This document shows positions 13,851 to 24,319 of a stretch of 64,000 nucleotides of DNA, one piece after another. The position numbers were made by a program, and so were the translations under genes. The stretch is taken from assembly GCA_022749755.1 (NCBI GenBank), contig CM040440.1:12759269-12823268 (forward strand), written 5' to 3'. Under the pieces are notes generated by a model that was given only the letters and a program-made list of their open reading frames with translations, ran no database searches and was not told where the DNA came from. Within the stretch, counting starts at the first letter, position 1; every line of letters begins with the position of its first letter. This DNA is from Azadirachta indica. Its lineage: Eukaryota; Streptophyta; Magnoliopsida; Sapindales; Meliaceae.

Positions 13851-14936
13851 TGTTGTATAAATTACGAACACAAGTGCGTGTATCGCAAACAAGTAATACA
13901 GTGATAAGAAAGTGTTGGTCACACAAGAAACGTTAATTTATTAATTACCAAAGATAATTAAGTAATGAATTTATCTGAAAAAATTGAATTAATTTAATTG
14001 AGAAAAATTAAAACAAAATAAAGTAAAATAAACTATTGAGCAATTTAATTAAAACAAATACAGCTGATAGAAAGATTTAAGACTAATGATTTCATTATAT
14101 TTATTCACATCCAATTCTCCAGATAATGTTATTCTGATTTAATACCATGTTATTAGTTAATTATCCTAAATTATTCGACAGTCTCTCTTGAGATCAGTCG
14201 AATCTACTTTGCACCTAAATAATTCACTATATCTCTATGTGAATTAAATTAAATGAAAGTACCTTACATTCAGTGATAATTCTTAACTAACTACGTAAAT
14301 CATATTAGTACATCTCTATCTAACATGTAATTTACGGTTTACCTGGTTTAGATAATAATAACTTCTCAGTTCATATTAATCCATAAATAATTCAAATACT
14401 AGCCAAATATTAAAACGCATTAATCATCATAATGAATAAGCAACACTAAATATTAAATCAAAACAAATAACACAATTATAGAAATTGAATGCTTTAAATA
14501 GATTAGATCATTGTCTTAGAAAACAAATTTAACTACACATCAGATAAAATTCAAAATCCACAATAAAATATTTAATAATCGACAACATGAGAATCAATAA
14601 CTTCATTATTGTTCAATTCAAAACAAAGGTTTGAAGACAAGAGAAAGAGATAAAACTAGATTAGGAGAGCCTTGATTTTCAAAATCTTGAACTTGATGCC
14701 CAAAAATTCTTCCAATCTTCTCTCTCTCTATCTGTTAGTTCTCTCCATAAACTTGAACTTGATCTTTAAAACCTTGAACTTGAGGCCCAAGAGCAGGATG
14801 AATAGCACAATGGGCAATTCTCGTGATCTGAAAAAAATACAACCAAAATACATTCAATATTAATGTAAGCAGAGGATTAAACAAATAAATCAAATTAAGG
14901 AATAAATGATAAGTGTGTGTTTTTACGCACTTATCA
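13851..14936 (-). mobile_element. Ty3/gypsy 3' LTR
   Basis: On the plus strand it opens TGTTGTATAAATTACG and closes ACTTATCA. Its body matches the solo LTR at 37097-38516 in reverse over several hundred bases, for example a shared GTTAATTATCCTA...ATTCGACA...CTCTCTTGA order. The adjacent minus-strand polypurine tract at 14937-14948 marks it as the 3' LTR of a leftward-pointing element whose internal region lies at higher coordinates. At 1,086 bp it is shorter than its 1,420-bp relative and lacks that copy's GC-rich island. It lies inside the CACTA element. Confidence 0.7.
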
Positions 14937-14948
14937 AATGCCCCTATA
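14937..14948 (-). other. polypurine tract of the gypsy element
   Basis: On the minus strand the bases just before the LTR read TATAGGGGCATT, then TGATAAGTGCG of the LTR. A G-rich purine run immediately 5' of the 3' LTR is the plus-strand priming site of LTR retrotransposons. It fixes the orientation of this element. Confidence 0.65.
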
Positions 14949-15597
14949 CTTGAATGCTTGCTTATCCTCAAGTAAATCAAACAAAAAAAAACAGATATAG
15001 GGGAAAAGACTAAAAACGAACAAACATAATATTAAAAAAAAAAAACAAACACACTCCTAGAACATGATAAGTTAAACTTGAACCAAAATAGTATTTCTTT
15101 TTCATATATGTGTATGATTGGTAGTAACTCACTACGTTCAACAAACACTTCTAAAAGTTCCTCCCCCACACTTAATGAATACATTGTCTTCGATGTTGAA
15201 AGATGGAAAAATAAAGGAGAAAATTAGAAAGATCTTACCTGAGAGGTAAGATGTAAGAATCTTGTCTCTCATTATACATTGTTATCTTTATCTGCTTGGG
15301 TGGGCGGAAATTGTGGAAGTGGTGAAAATTGAACATCAGGACGTATTTACTGAAAATATGAAACCAAAGTGTTGAAGTAGTCCACATGATACTAATGCAT
15401 CCTTGATTGCTCTTGCCGGATGTTAGAAATCTCACGCCCTTGTTGAATAATTCTTTGATGCATATCGACAATCCTTGATTGCATGGGATCTTTGTGAAGT
15501 GAGGAGAAAGCCCAGGCTTCATTATCTTAATGGACAAACAGGGGATTTGGTAAGCCTTCATAAGAATTTTGTTGACACCTCAATCTTTTTTCGTAGG
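14949..15597 (-). other. 3' internal non-coding part of gypsy element
   Basis: Between the polypurine tract and the PF20167-like remnant. The minus-strand frame at 15235-15561 (108 codons) resembles no protein I know. The run CACACTTAATGAATACATTGTC near 15165-15190 is of a kind common in the 3' internal non-coding part of such elements. Confidence 0.4.
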
Positions 15598-16250
15598 CTA
15601 CCAGTATGCCTCTAGAATTGTATTAAAGGACCCTTTTCTCAATCGAGGCAATGGTTTTTGTAGTGGTGGAACTTGATTATCATTATCCATAATAAATCCT
15701 ACGCTCGATCGGACGAATGCACCTCCTACCCAGCAGTTGAACTTGGAAATTGCCATCCCATCAATTGGAGAGTCCGGATTCACCTTGTACTCTGTGTCTT
15801 CTACCTTTACCCCTCCCTTTAAGCATAAGGTAGTAATAAGACAGTGGTGTATGTGTCCCCCCATTGCTTTCGCTTCAATAAATGCAACCAAACTGTTTCG
15901 TATTACCTTCCCTATATTAATGGTAATCTCAGCACAAATACAATAAAGCAGAGATGCTCTTTTTGCTGTAACTTCATTGAGATAGGATGTAGGCATAAGA
16001 TTGGAGCAAATAAATTTATATCAAGCCTTAACATATCTATTGAGCGTATTTTCTGGAAAAGTGAGAGATTGGCTGTATCTACCACGACTTTTTAACCATT
16101 GTATTTTAAGAACACATAATTCTTCAATGATCTGAGTATAGTTTTCATTATCTCTCCTGAATCCATCATATAAATTCTCATCTGCGTCAATGGATAATAA
16201 GCCATAAAAGCTGTTAATGGTAAGCCACCTGCTCTTTGGTAGCATGCATG
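15598..16250 (-). pseudogene. plant retrotransposon-associated protein remnant (PF20167-like)
   Basis: The minus frame 15996-15598 reads LLYCICAEITINIGKVIRNS, then GGHIHHCLITTLCLKGGVKV and a conserved-looking ISKFNCWVGGAF stretch. Upstream in the minus direction, after one stop, comes NENYTQIIEELCVLKIQWLK. This is the pattern of the 'putative plant transposon protein' domain found in gypsy-type elements (LLY-I-TGKSINVGKVI...GGLWFPSLITALC in typical members). At least one stop separates the two blocks and no full-length protein is possible. It is probably part of the element whose 3' LTR is at 13851-14936. Its function in the elements is not established. Confidence 0.6.
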
Positions 16251-16625
16251 GCACTGGAGCGGCACTAAGTGGCGCAGCCGCGCCATGTAAATTTGACCTG
16301 CAAGGTTTGCAAACCTTGCAAATAGGTCCACTCAGCTTTGCACTTAAGTCATCTAGTGACTTGCGTTTTGGTTCCCGAACGTCTTCCTTTTTTAGCTAAA
16401 TTCAGTCTTTTTGAGTTAAATTCGCTTTGAATGGCCAATTCTCTCATCATCTGCAAAAAAATATAATCATGTAAAAGACATTAAATATTAATTGTCACTA
16501 TTTTATTCTTATGTAATGTAATGATTATAGCCAATAAGTAGTAGGACATTATTTATTTTTTTTTGTTCTGATTATGTTTGTTGTTTATATATTGGAATTC
16601 AATGAAAAATAAACTATAATGTCAA
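16235..16625 (-). repeat. LTR U3-like fragment with GC island (copy A)
   Basis: Contains the GC-rich island GGCGCAGCCGCGCC near 16271, then the phrases CTTGCAAATAGGTCCACTCA, CCGAACGTCTTC and TAGTAGGACATTATTTATTT. The same ordered phrases recur at 21290-22040 and 23210-23560, so this is a further copy of the same repeat. On the minus strand it reads as U3 of a gypsy LTR. It abuts the PF20167-like remnant. Confidence 0.55.
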
Positions 16626-17066
16626 ATCACTAATTCCTACATGTATATTGAAATATTACAAATAAAAACAATCATTCAGTTAATATTTATATTTTAATTA
16701 ATGTTTAAAATTTAAAATTTATTTGTAGAATTCCTTAATTATTGAAATTCTCTTTGATCAAGCAATAGTTTGCCTAGATCCTTACTCATGACATAAGTTG
16801 CAAATTTGGAGCTGGCATAAAACTAATCACAGCTTGTGAACTAGCATTATTACGATAAAATTTCATTAACATGAATGTAAATAATAAATTGAATTTGTGA
16901 AAAATTATCTTGGACCAAGTTCAAAAACTAGAGAATTACAAAATGCAGCAAAGCATAGTCTAATAGTTCATGACATGGAGAATTAATTACAAATAAACCA
17001 AATTTCTAATTCAAATATAACTATGATAGTATTATTAGTTAACAACTATTTATACTCCACTAAATA
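16626..17066. other. no gene seen
   Basis: AT-rich spacer downstream (in the minus sense) of the ERF pseudogene. It may hold that gene's old 3' flank. Confidence 0.4.
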
Positions 17067-17810
17067 TTATCTTAGAAAATCGATGTTGTCATCCAAAAAT
17101 GACAGGTTTGGAGTCGAAATGTTGTTGAAATACTCTTTGAGAAATGAAATATCTTGAGACAAACAATCTTCCAAACCATCGAATGATAAATTTGTTGTCT
17201 CTCCTTGAAACTCTTGAACTATTGTTGTTGGTTTATCAGTAGGTTTCATTAATGTTTTTTCTTTTTCCGTTTCTTTGCTGGAATGAGTCTGAAAATTGAG
17301 AACAGAAGTTGAAGTTGAAAAATTGTTAGACTCATCACCTTGTACTATTGATTTGTCTGGATTCTTTGGTCTTGCTCTTTTTCGCCGAAGGGGCAGTGTT
17401 GAGAAGTTTGTTAAAGTGTTAGGACCCCTAAGCTTAATAGCTACATTGTCGTAAACTCTCATGGCTTCTTCAGCTGTATCACAAGTTCTAAACCATAGTC
17501 ATACCCCTCAATGTTTAATCTCAGCAGCCCATCTACCCCAAGGCCATTACCGTATGCCACGAAACTTTTTAATTGGTCGTCAACATACTGAAGCATTTGT
17601 TGAGATTTTCTTCTTGTTATTGGTGAGGACAGCAGTGTTACTATTTTTACTAGGAGTGAGTTCGATGTATGTTTTATTCACAAAGTGGCGCCATGGATTC
17701 TGGCGGTGGGAGAACTCTCCATCTTCGTTACGGGAGAAGTCCATCGCGTCATGATCAATGATTGAAATCCTTACAACTCTTTGAACTGTACCGACACCAT
17801 TATTGTTCAT
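17067..17810 (-). pseudogene. ERF/AP2 transcription factor pseudogene, CRF type
   Basis: An intronless reading frame of 248 codons from the ATG at 17808-17810 to the stop at 17067-17069, interrupted by four nonsense codons but with no frameshift. The N-terminus carries a CRF-like motif (VVRISIIDHDAMD, then NEDGEF and WRHFVNKTYIEL). Next comes an AP2/ERF DNA-binding domain (KFRGIR, WPWGRWAAEIK, DTAEEAMRVYDNVAIKLRGP, NTLTNF), then an acidic C-terminal tail. The normal protein would be a nuclear DNA-binding regulator of the cytokinin-response-factor branch. Premature stops lie at 17580-17582, 17547-17549, 17508-17510 and 17499-17501. The stretch between AEIK and LW is about two residues short of the usual AP2 length. 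It lies within the inferred CACTA element, so capture is possible, but it may simply be an old host gene. Confidence 0.85.
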
Positions 17811-19560
17811 TTTATGTTTCTGATTTCTTCTTTTCCTTACAATTGATTGAAAAAGATTGACATTATAAAATAATTAAAATATACGTAACATAAAGATAAT
17901 ATTTAAAAATTATTACCTTTTAACTTAAAATAACAATTATTTGTTTACATTTTATAAATAAAAACATAATTTTAATCATTGCAAAAACATAATTTAAAAA
18001 AGGTAGAAGTTATAAAAGTAAGAACATACTTGCACTAACTTATAAAATGAATAAGTCCAAAAATAGTTGAACGTGAACAATTCATCAGTTCCTTCTCATG
18101 TGGGCATTTTTTTCCCAAACTATAAAATATGTTAAGAAATACAAAATGAACTTTAGTGATAATTAAAAAAAATTAAAAGTAATCAAAGTAATATATAATA
18201 TGTAAATTGATCTTACATCTTGAATAATGCATCATGATCACAATAATTAACAGCCATATAAAGAACAAAAAATAGTAAATTAGCAAAACAAACTCAAACT
18301 CAGACGGCATATTTGTTCTTAAATAATATCTAGATCAAATGCACCTTTCCTAACAAGAAACTGAAAAATTCAAAATAAAAATTTAGTAAACTCAAATGAT
18401 ATGAAATATTATGAATATAAAAAATTAAACCAATCAAAATATCCTATTATCTATTTATTAAAAATCACTAACAAAATACGTGGATACGATATCTATAATA
18501 ATAAATAAACAAAAATAATAATAAATAACTACATAATTAAATAAATAATATCAAATTTACGTAGTTAAACATATGATACCTGTTAATTTCACTTGTAAGT
18601 AGTAACAGTAAAGTGAGTGTAGAGAGAAAAACAAGAAAAGAGTGGAAGAGAGAGGCTGTAAGAGCGACGGTGATGAGAGAAAAAGAAAATAAAAGAGAGA
18701 GAGAGTAGCTTTTTACTTTGATATGATTATCATTAATTAAAATTCAAAATATATAATATAGATAGATATATTATTAACTACATATCTAATTGTTTGTTGT
18801 ACATTAGAAGAGGGAAAGGCAGAAAGATAGAGACTAAAATGTCGTTTTTCATTTAACGAAAAAAGAAATGAGTAAAGTGAAAAATAAAGGACAGCACAAG
18901 TAAAAAAAAAAAAAAGGACAGCACAAGTAAAAAAAAAATGGGACGCGTCCATAAAAATAATTTTTTGGGAATATTTTATTTTAATTAATTAAAGTCAAAA
19001 AGTTAAAGATATATTTATATTCCAATTGACGAAGAAGAGTCAAAGGTTCCAATGGACTGCCGAGGCGCAATCAGCCTTTGACTTGGTTTTAAATTGAAAA
19101 TCTATAATCATTAGATTTTATTTTATTTTTTACTGAAAAAGTTAACAAAATTAAGATAAGATACATAACTACTCTTTTAACCAAAAAAATATATTATTTT
19201 TGCTTAAGAGAAAGTGACAAGATAATTAAATATTATAAATACATTATAAAAAAAAATATATAATAATTATAAATAGTACTAAATTAAAATATCTTTAATT
19301 TATATAATAATAAATTTATTTGTAGTTTATTTTATTTATTTTGTAAGATAAAAAAATATTAAGTTGTTATAATATTGTAGTACAATATTTATGATAATAC
19401 ACAATTATAAGTATTATACTACAATATATTCTATTTATAAATTAATATTATATTTATTATTTATTTTATTTATTCTATGGTATCTAATTAATATGGAATT
19501 ATTACTATGTTGTAAAATAAATAAATTATATTTTATTTATAATAGGTTAATAAATATTTA
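17811..19560. other. upstream flank of ERF pseudogene, no gene seen
   Basis: AT-rich. Around 18600-18710 is a purine-rich GAGAGA-type tract. At 18889-18940 a short segment, GGACAGCACAAGTAAAAAAA, is directly repeated. No coding sequence could be supported. Confidence 0.4.
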
Positions 19561-19589
19561 ATTATTAAGATGTTATAAAATAAAACTTA

Positions 19590-20260
19590 TTATTATTAGC
19601 CTTCGAAGGATCGGCACAAAACTTAAGGATGAAGCAATCCTCACCATTAATCTGCTTCTCCCTTATGCATCTTGCATAAGCAAACACACTAGCTGTTTTC
19701 CTTGGATCAAGACCCTGAAACAAATCAACCAACCACATGCATTTGAAAGTAAGCAAATATCTCACAAAATATCACTTAGCTGATTTTGAGCTCTAAAATT
19801 AACACACAAAACTTTACTTGAAGTGCTCGAAACAAGGGTCTCATTAGCCTTTCAACAGTGTGGGCATTAACCCAAGGTGTATACCCCTAAAAGAGCTTGC
19901 CATTATAGCAAGCATGAACCTTATTACCTCTAACTGCAAATTCAACATACCACATATCTAGATGCATCTGCCAAAGCAAAAATCCACATCTCCAACTGCA
20001 AGTTCAACATACCGCATATTTGGATTCATTTGTTAAAGCAGAAATCCAAACCTCCAATTGCAAGTTCAACATACTGATTCATCTGCCAGAGCATAAACCC
20101 ACCTAACTCCGCACATCTACAGGCATTCTTATTGTTAACTATCATAGTAGAAATTTCAAACTCTGCAGCTGCTATCCTACTCTTTCTCATGGCATAGGCA
20201 TTTTTAATACAATTGTGTAACTCCTACCCACCGGAGATAGCTGCGTACTGCACCAACTTG
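19590..20260 (-). pseudogene. DUF620 family gene fragment
   Basis: Read right to left it gives QYAAISGG, then ELHNCIKNAYAMRKSRIAAA, EFEISTMIVNNKNACRCAEL, GGFMLWQMNQYVELAIGG, GNKVHACYNGKLF, GYTPWVNAHTVERLMRPLFR and ALQ. A GT-AG intron (19817-19715) follows, then GLDPRKTASVFAYARCI and INGEDCFILKFCADP. This is the N-terminal half of the plant DUF620 domain in correct order. The intron is retained, so this is DNA-level rather than mRNA-derived duplication. Stops follow SGG and precede GYTP, the WQM...YVELA segment is expanded by a 62-bp tandem repeat, and the C-terminal half is absent. It cannot encode a working protein. The family's biochemical role is unknown to me. Confidence 0.8.
19934..20105. 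repeat. 62-bp tandem repeat inside the DUF620 pseudogene
   Basis: Units begin at 19934, 19996 and 20058, a regular 62-bp spacing, each starting TGCAA(A/G)TTCAACATAC and ending near AAATCCA/AAACCC. The third is partial. The unit length is not a multiple of three, so expansion also shifts the reading frame. Confidence 0.8.
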
Positions 20261-20460
20261 GGAAGAATTAATAGAGGAACAAGGATTGATTGAGCAATTG
20301 AAGGAAGTGTCTTTGAAGAGGGAAATTATTTGTTAGCTGGTCAACTAATAAAAGCGGGCTTTGGGATTGAGATTTGGAAATGGAATTGTAGATTGATGGC
20401 TTGATTAAAAGAATTTGTTTTAGAAAGAAGAGATTCGGACAAAGAGATTGTCAATATTTT
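20261..20460. other. junction between DUF620 fragment and repeat block
   Basis: No recognised motif. It may hold a remnant of upstream exon or 5' flank of the DUF620 source gene. Confidence 0.3.
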
Positions 20461-20624
20461 ACTTTATGTAAATTAATGATTATAGCTAATGAGTAGTAGG
20501 ACATTGTTTCTTTCTTTTTTGTTCTGATTATGTTTGTTATATATATATTGGAATCCAATGAAAAATAAACTATTCTCTCTTTCTACCTTTTGATTGAATA
20601 TTCCTGCTTAAACATTAAAATCAA
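20461..20624. repeat. truncated unit of the 20-24 kb repeat (copy 0)
   Basis: Matches the 3' part of the units at 21945-22090 and 23460-23620, including TAGTAGGACATTGTTTC, TGATTATGTTTGTTA and GAAAAATAAACTATTCTCTC. It directly precedes the first full unit. Confidence 0.6.
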
Positions 20625-22405
20625 GAAGCAAGCCCATTTTCTTTTTTTGTTTTTTTGGTTTTCACATTTTTATAATTTTTTTTCTTCTTCTTTTCTTTTT
20701 TTTTTCTTTTCTTTTCTCTTTTCATCTTTTTCCTTAACTCCCTTAGTTTGAATTTAAACTTGCAAAAATTCTCCATGTTTAAAAAAAAAAAAGATAATTA
20801 TTGAAAAGCTGACCTGAAAGGTTTCAAAATCTTGTAAATAGGTCCCCTTAGCTTTGCACCTAGGTTCGTAGATCGGTCCGTATTTCCCTTACCTTTTTGT
20901 CCTCAAACATCTTCTTTTTTTAATTGAATTCAATTATTTCGAGTCAAATTTGTTATGAATGGCTAATTCTCTCGTGGTCTGCAAAAAATGCAACAAAAAA
21001 ACATTAAATATTGATGTTAGAAGAGGATTAAACAAACAAATCAAATTAAAGAGTAAATGATAAGTTTGTTTTGATACACTCATTAAAATAAATTAAACTT
21101 TCATTTTTTAATTGATTGCAATGGATGCTGGGGCGCCAAAAACAGTGTGAGGGAGTGAGTACAGTACAACTGAAGAGGTGGCGTGGCTGCTTTGTTGATG
21201 GCGTGGCCACGCCATGCTCTCTGCCATGCATGTTGCACAAGAGTAGATGGCATGGCATAGCCGCACTGATACCTGGCGCAACCGTGCCATGCAAAGCTGA
21301 CCTGCAAGGTTTCAAAACCTTGCAAATAGGTCCACTCAGCTTTGCATTTAGCTCCCTTAGTGACTTGCATTTTGGTCCGTACTTCTCTTACGTTTTGGTT
21401 TCCAAACGTCTTCTTCTTTTAGCCGAATTCAATTTACTTACAAATAATTAAATAAACAAATCAAATTAAAGAGTAAATGATAAGTTTTTGTGATACACGC
21501 ATCAAAATAAATTAAACTTTTATTGTTTAATTGATTGTAATGGGTGCTAAGGCACCAAAAACTGTGCGGGGAAGTGAGTACAATTAAAGACGTGGTGCGG
21601 CCGCGCCATGCATTCCTGCCATACATGCTGAATAAGAGCAGGTACGGCATACATGGCGTTGGTGCGCTAATACTTGGCACAGTCGCTCCACGCAAAGTTG
21701 AGCTGCAAGGTTTGAAAATCTTGCAAATAGGTCCACTCAGCTTTGCACTTAGATCCCCTAGTGACTGGCGTTTTGGTCTGTGCTTCGCTTACATTTTGGT
21801 GCCCGAACGTCTTCATTTTTTAGCCTATTTAGTCCTTTTGAGTTAAATTCACTTTAAATGACCAATTCTCTCGTCATCTACAAAAAAATATAATCATGTG
21901 AAAGACATTAAGTATTAATTGTCACTATTTTATTCTTATGTAATTCAATGATTATAGCTAATGAGTAGTAGGACATTATTTATTTCTTTTTTGTTCTGAT
22001 TATGTTTGTTGTTTATATGTTGGAATTCAATGAAAAATAAACTATTCTCTCTTTCTGCCTTTTAATTGAATATTCTTGCTTAGACATTAAAATCCGGTAG
22101 CCAAAGTTGAATATTGAATAGTAATTAAACAGAAAAAGTTAGCAACATAATTATTAAAAGATAAAAAAAACTTAAACAAAATTATTAAAGGTAATTAATA
22201 TAAATAAAATTATTATAATATTAATAATATAATATAAAATTAAACTAAAATTATTGTGTTTTGGTGGATTTTGCTATGTCATAATTGCAATAGTTTTGCT
22301 ACCTCTAACTGCTACTTGCTATTGTATGTTGCTAGTTCTATTATGAGCTTTTTTCGTTGCTGAGATACGTTTTTTGCTATTATAATTGGTTTGCTGTTCT
22401 AGCGC
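20625..22405. repeat. tandem duplication, unit 1
   Basis: Runs from AAGCAAGCCCATTTTC through a poly-T tract, two LTR-U3-like blocks with GC islands, a CATAATTATTAAAAG stretch and on to TTTGCTGTTCT near 22400. The whole order is repeated in unit 2 at 22406-23935. Unit 1 is about 250 bp longer, because its GC-island block is itself duplicated (21035-21450 and 21455-21830), partly offset by a hairpin found only in unit 2. The many short open frames on both strands are by-products of the GC islands, not genes. Confidence 0.75.
21035..21830. repeat. internal duplication of the GC-island block
   Basis: The run AAATCAAATTAAAGAGTAAA, the following ACTCATTAAAA/ACGCATCAAAA, GATGCTGGGGCGCC/GGTGCTAAGGCACC, the GC island and AATAGGTCCACTCAGCTTTG each occur twice in order, at 21035-21450 and 21455-21830. 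The duplication is nested inside unit 1 of the larger tandem duplication. Confidence 0.7.
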
Positions 22406-23935
22406 GCAAGAAGAAAGCCCATTTTTTTTTTTTGGTTTTTACATTTTTTAAATTTTTTTCTTTTTCTTTTCTTTTTTCTTCTTTTTTTCCCTCTCTGCAT
22501 CTTTTTCCCTAACTCCATTAGTTTGGATTTAAACTTACAAAAATTCTCCAAGTACAAAAAAAAAAAAAAAAAAAAAAAAACAGACAATGATTGAAAAGCT
22601 AACCTGAAAGGTTTGAAAATCTTGCAAATAGGTCCCCTCAGCTTTGCACCTAGGTCTGTAGGTGACTTGTGTTTAAGTCTGTATTTCCCTTACGTTTTCG
22701 TCCTTGAACATCTTTCTTTTTTAGGCGAATTCAATTATTCAGAGTCAAATTTACTGTGAATGGCTAATTCTCTCGTAATCTGCAAAAAATGCAACAAAAA
22801 AATTAATAGTGATGCTAGCAGAGGATTAAACAAACAAATCAAATTAAAGAGTAAATGATAATTTTGTTTTGATACACTCATCAAAATAGATTAAACTTTC
22901 ATTTTTTAATTGATTGCAATGGATGCTGGGGCGCTAAAAACAGCGTGAGGGAGTGAGTATAGTATAATTGAAGAGGTGGCGCAACTGCTCTATTAATGGC
23001 GCTACCATGCCATGCCCTCTGCCATGCATGCTGCATAAGAGCAGGTGGCATGGCGCAGTCATGCCACTAGGTGGTGCGGCAGCACCGCGCATTCTGCCTG
23101 CAGAATACATGGTGCCGCTGCGCCGCCTAGTGGCACGACCGCACCATGCCACCTGCTTTTGTGCAAACTAGTGGCAGATTGCATGGAGCGGCCACGTTGA
23201 TACTTGGGGCAGCCGTGCCATGCAAAGCTGAGCTGTAAGGTTTGAAAACCTTGCAAATAGGTCCACTCAGCTTTGCACTTAAGTTCCCTAGTGACTAGCA
23301 TTTTGATCCATACTTCTCTTACGTTTTGGTTCCCGAAAGTCTTCATTTTTAAGCCGAATTCAGTCTTTTTGATTTAAATTCGCTTTGAATGACCAATTCT
23401 CTCATCATCTGCAAAAAATATAATCATGTAAAAGACTTTAAATATTAATTATCACTATTTATTCTTATATAATTTAATGATTATAGCTAATGAGTAGTAG
23501 GACATTATTTATTTCTTTTTTGTTCTGATTATGTTTGTTGTTTATATATTGGAATTCAATGAAAAATAAACTATTCTCTCTTTCTGCCTTTTGATTGAAT
23601 ATTTTTGCTTAGATATTAAAATCCGGTAACCAAAGTTAAATATTAAGTAATAATTAAACAAAAAAAGTTAGCAACATAATTATTAAAAGATAACAAAAAG
23701 TTAAAACAAAATTATTAAAGGTAATTAATATAAATAAAATTATTATAATATTAATAATATAATATAAAATTAAAACTAAAGTTATTGTGTTTTGGTGGAT
23801 TTTGATATGTCATTATTGCAATAGTTTTGCCAGCTCTAACTGCTGCTTGCTATTGTACATTGCTGGTTCTATTATGAGCTTTTTTCATTGCTGAAATACG
23901 TTTTTTACTATTGTAACTAGTTTGCTGTTCTGTTT
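22406..23935. repeat. tandem duplication, unit 2
   Basis: Second copy of the unit described for 20625-22405, starting AGAAAGCCCATTTTTT and ending TTTGCTGTTCT near 23935. It has a single GC-island block, but that block contains a 116-bp near-perfect palindrome (23041-23156) absent from unit 1. A 26-bp poly-A run sits at 22555-22580. Confidence 0.75.
23041..23156. repeat. 116-bp GC-rich palindrome (hairpin)
   Basis: Two 58-bp arms (23041-23098 and 23099-23156) are inverted repeats with no spacer. By my count 47 of 58 positions match; ten of the eleven mismatches are transitions, and the single transversion is at the centre. The arms begin GCAGGTGGCATGG and meet at ATTCTGCC/TGCAGAAT. The block is far more GC-rich than its surroundings and is missing from the sister repeat unit. 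Confidence 0.85.
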
Positions 23936-24319
23936 CTCCTCTGCTGATGTTTTGTTGGTTGCTCTCTCAAGTTACTGTTCTTGGGTATCTTCAACCAATT
24001 CTCTAAGGATGCAATTGATTCTCTGACTTACAATTTTTTTTAGTAGCTGCTATGCATTTGGCTGTTACTACTTTTGCTATTTGTGGCTGCTGCTGTGTTT
24101 TAGTTTTTGGTTTTGCTGTTGCTGGGAACTGATGTTGGCTAGTTGTGTTGCATTTATTTACTGTTGCTGGAATTAATCTTTCTCCTCTGGTGGTCTCTAG
24201 CACTACGGCAGTAATTTGGTCCTTTCTGTAAGTCTCTAATATCACCTCTAATATAAACATATATTGTCATAAATTAGAAATAATGTGTATTAATACTTTT
24301 TAGTGATTATATTTTCAAA
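23936..24319 (+). other. probable leader/5' region of CACTA transposase
   Basis: Lies just upstream of the transposase start. It contains CTTTCTGTAAGTCTC near 24215-24235, a plausible 5' splice site. A similar stretch with GGTCCTCTATGTAAG occurs near 29110. The minus-strand open frame here shows only Gln/Thr-rich low complexity and is not credible. Confidence 0.4.

Noticed and set aside
15737..16095. Plus-strand ORFs over the PF20167-like remnant
   Set aside because: Antisense shadows. The minus strand carries the recognisable domain.
17461..17754. Plus-strand ORF of 97 codons
   Set aside because: Antisense shadow of the ERF pseudogene.
19934..20105. Regular tandem spacing that could suggest a CRISPR-like array
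   Set aside because: Units are contiguous, spacers are absent, the sequence is coding-derived, and the genome is a plant's.
22399..22587. Lys-rich minus-strand ORF
   Set aside because: It is the translation of poly-pyrimidine and poly-A tracts in the repeat unit.
21046..23346. Many overlapping open frames on both strands, 60-111 codons
   Set aside because: They arise because the GC-rich islands are poor in stops. The same frames recur in each repeat copy, have odd composition (His, Cys, Trp, Met) and match no family.
24003..24260. Minus-strand Gln/Thr-rich ORF
   Set aside because: Low-complexity complement of TGCTG-type sequence just upstream of the plus-strand transposase.
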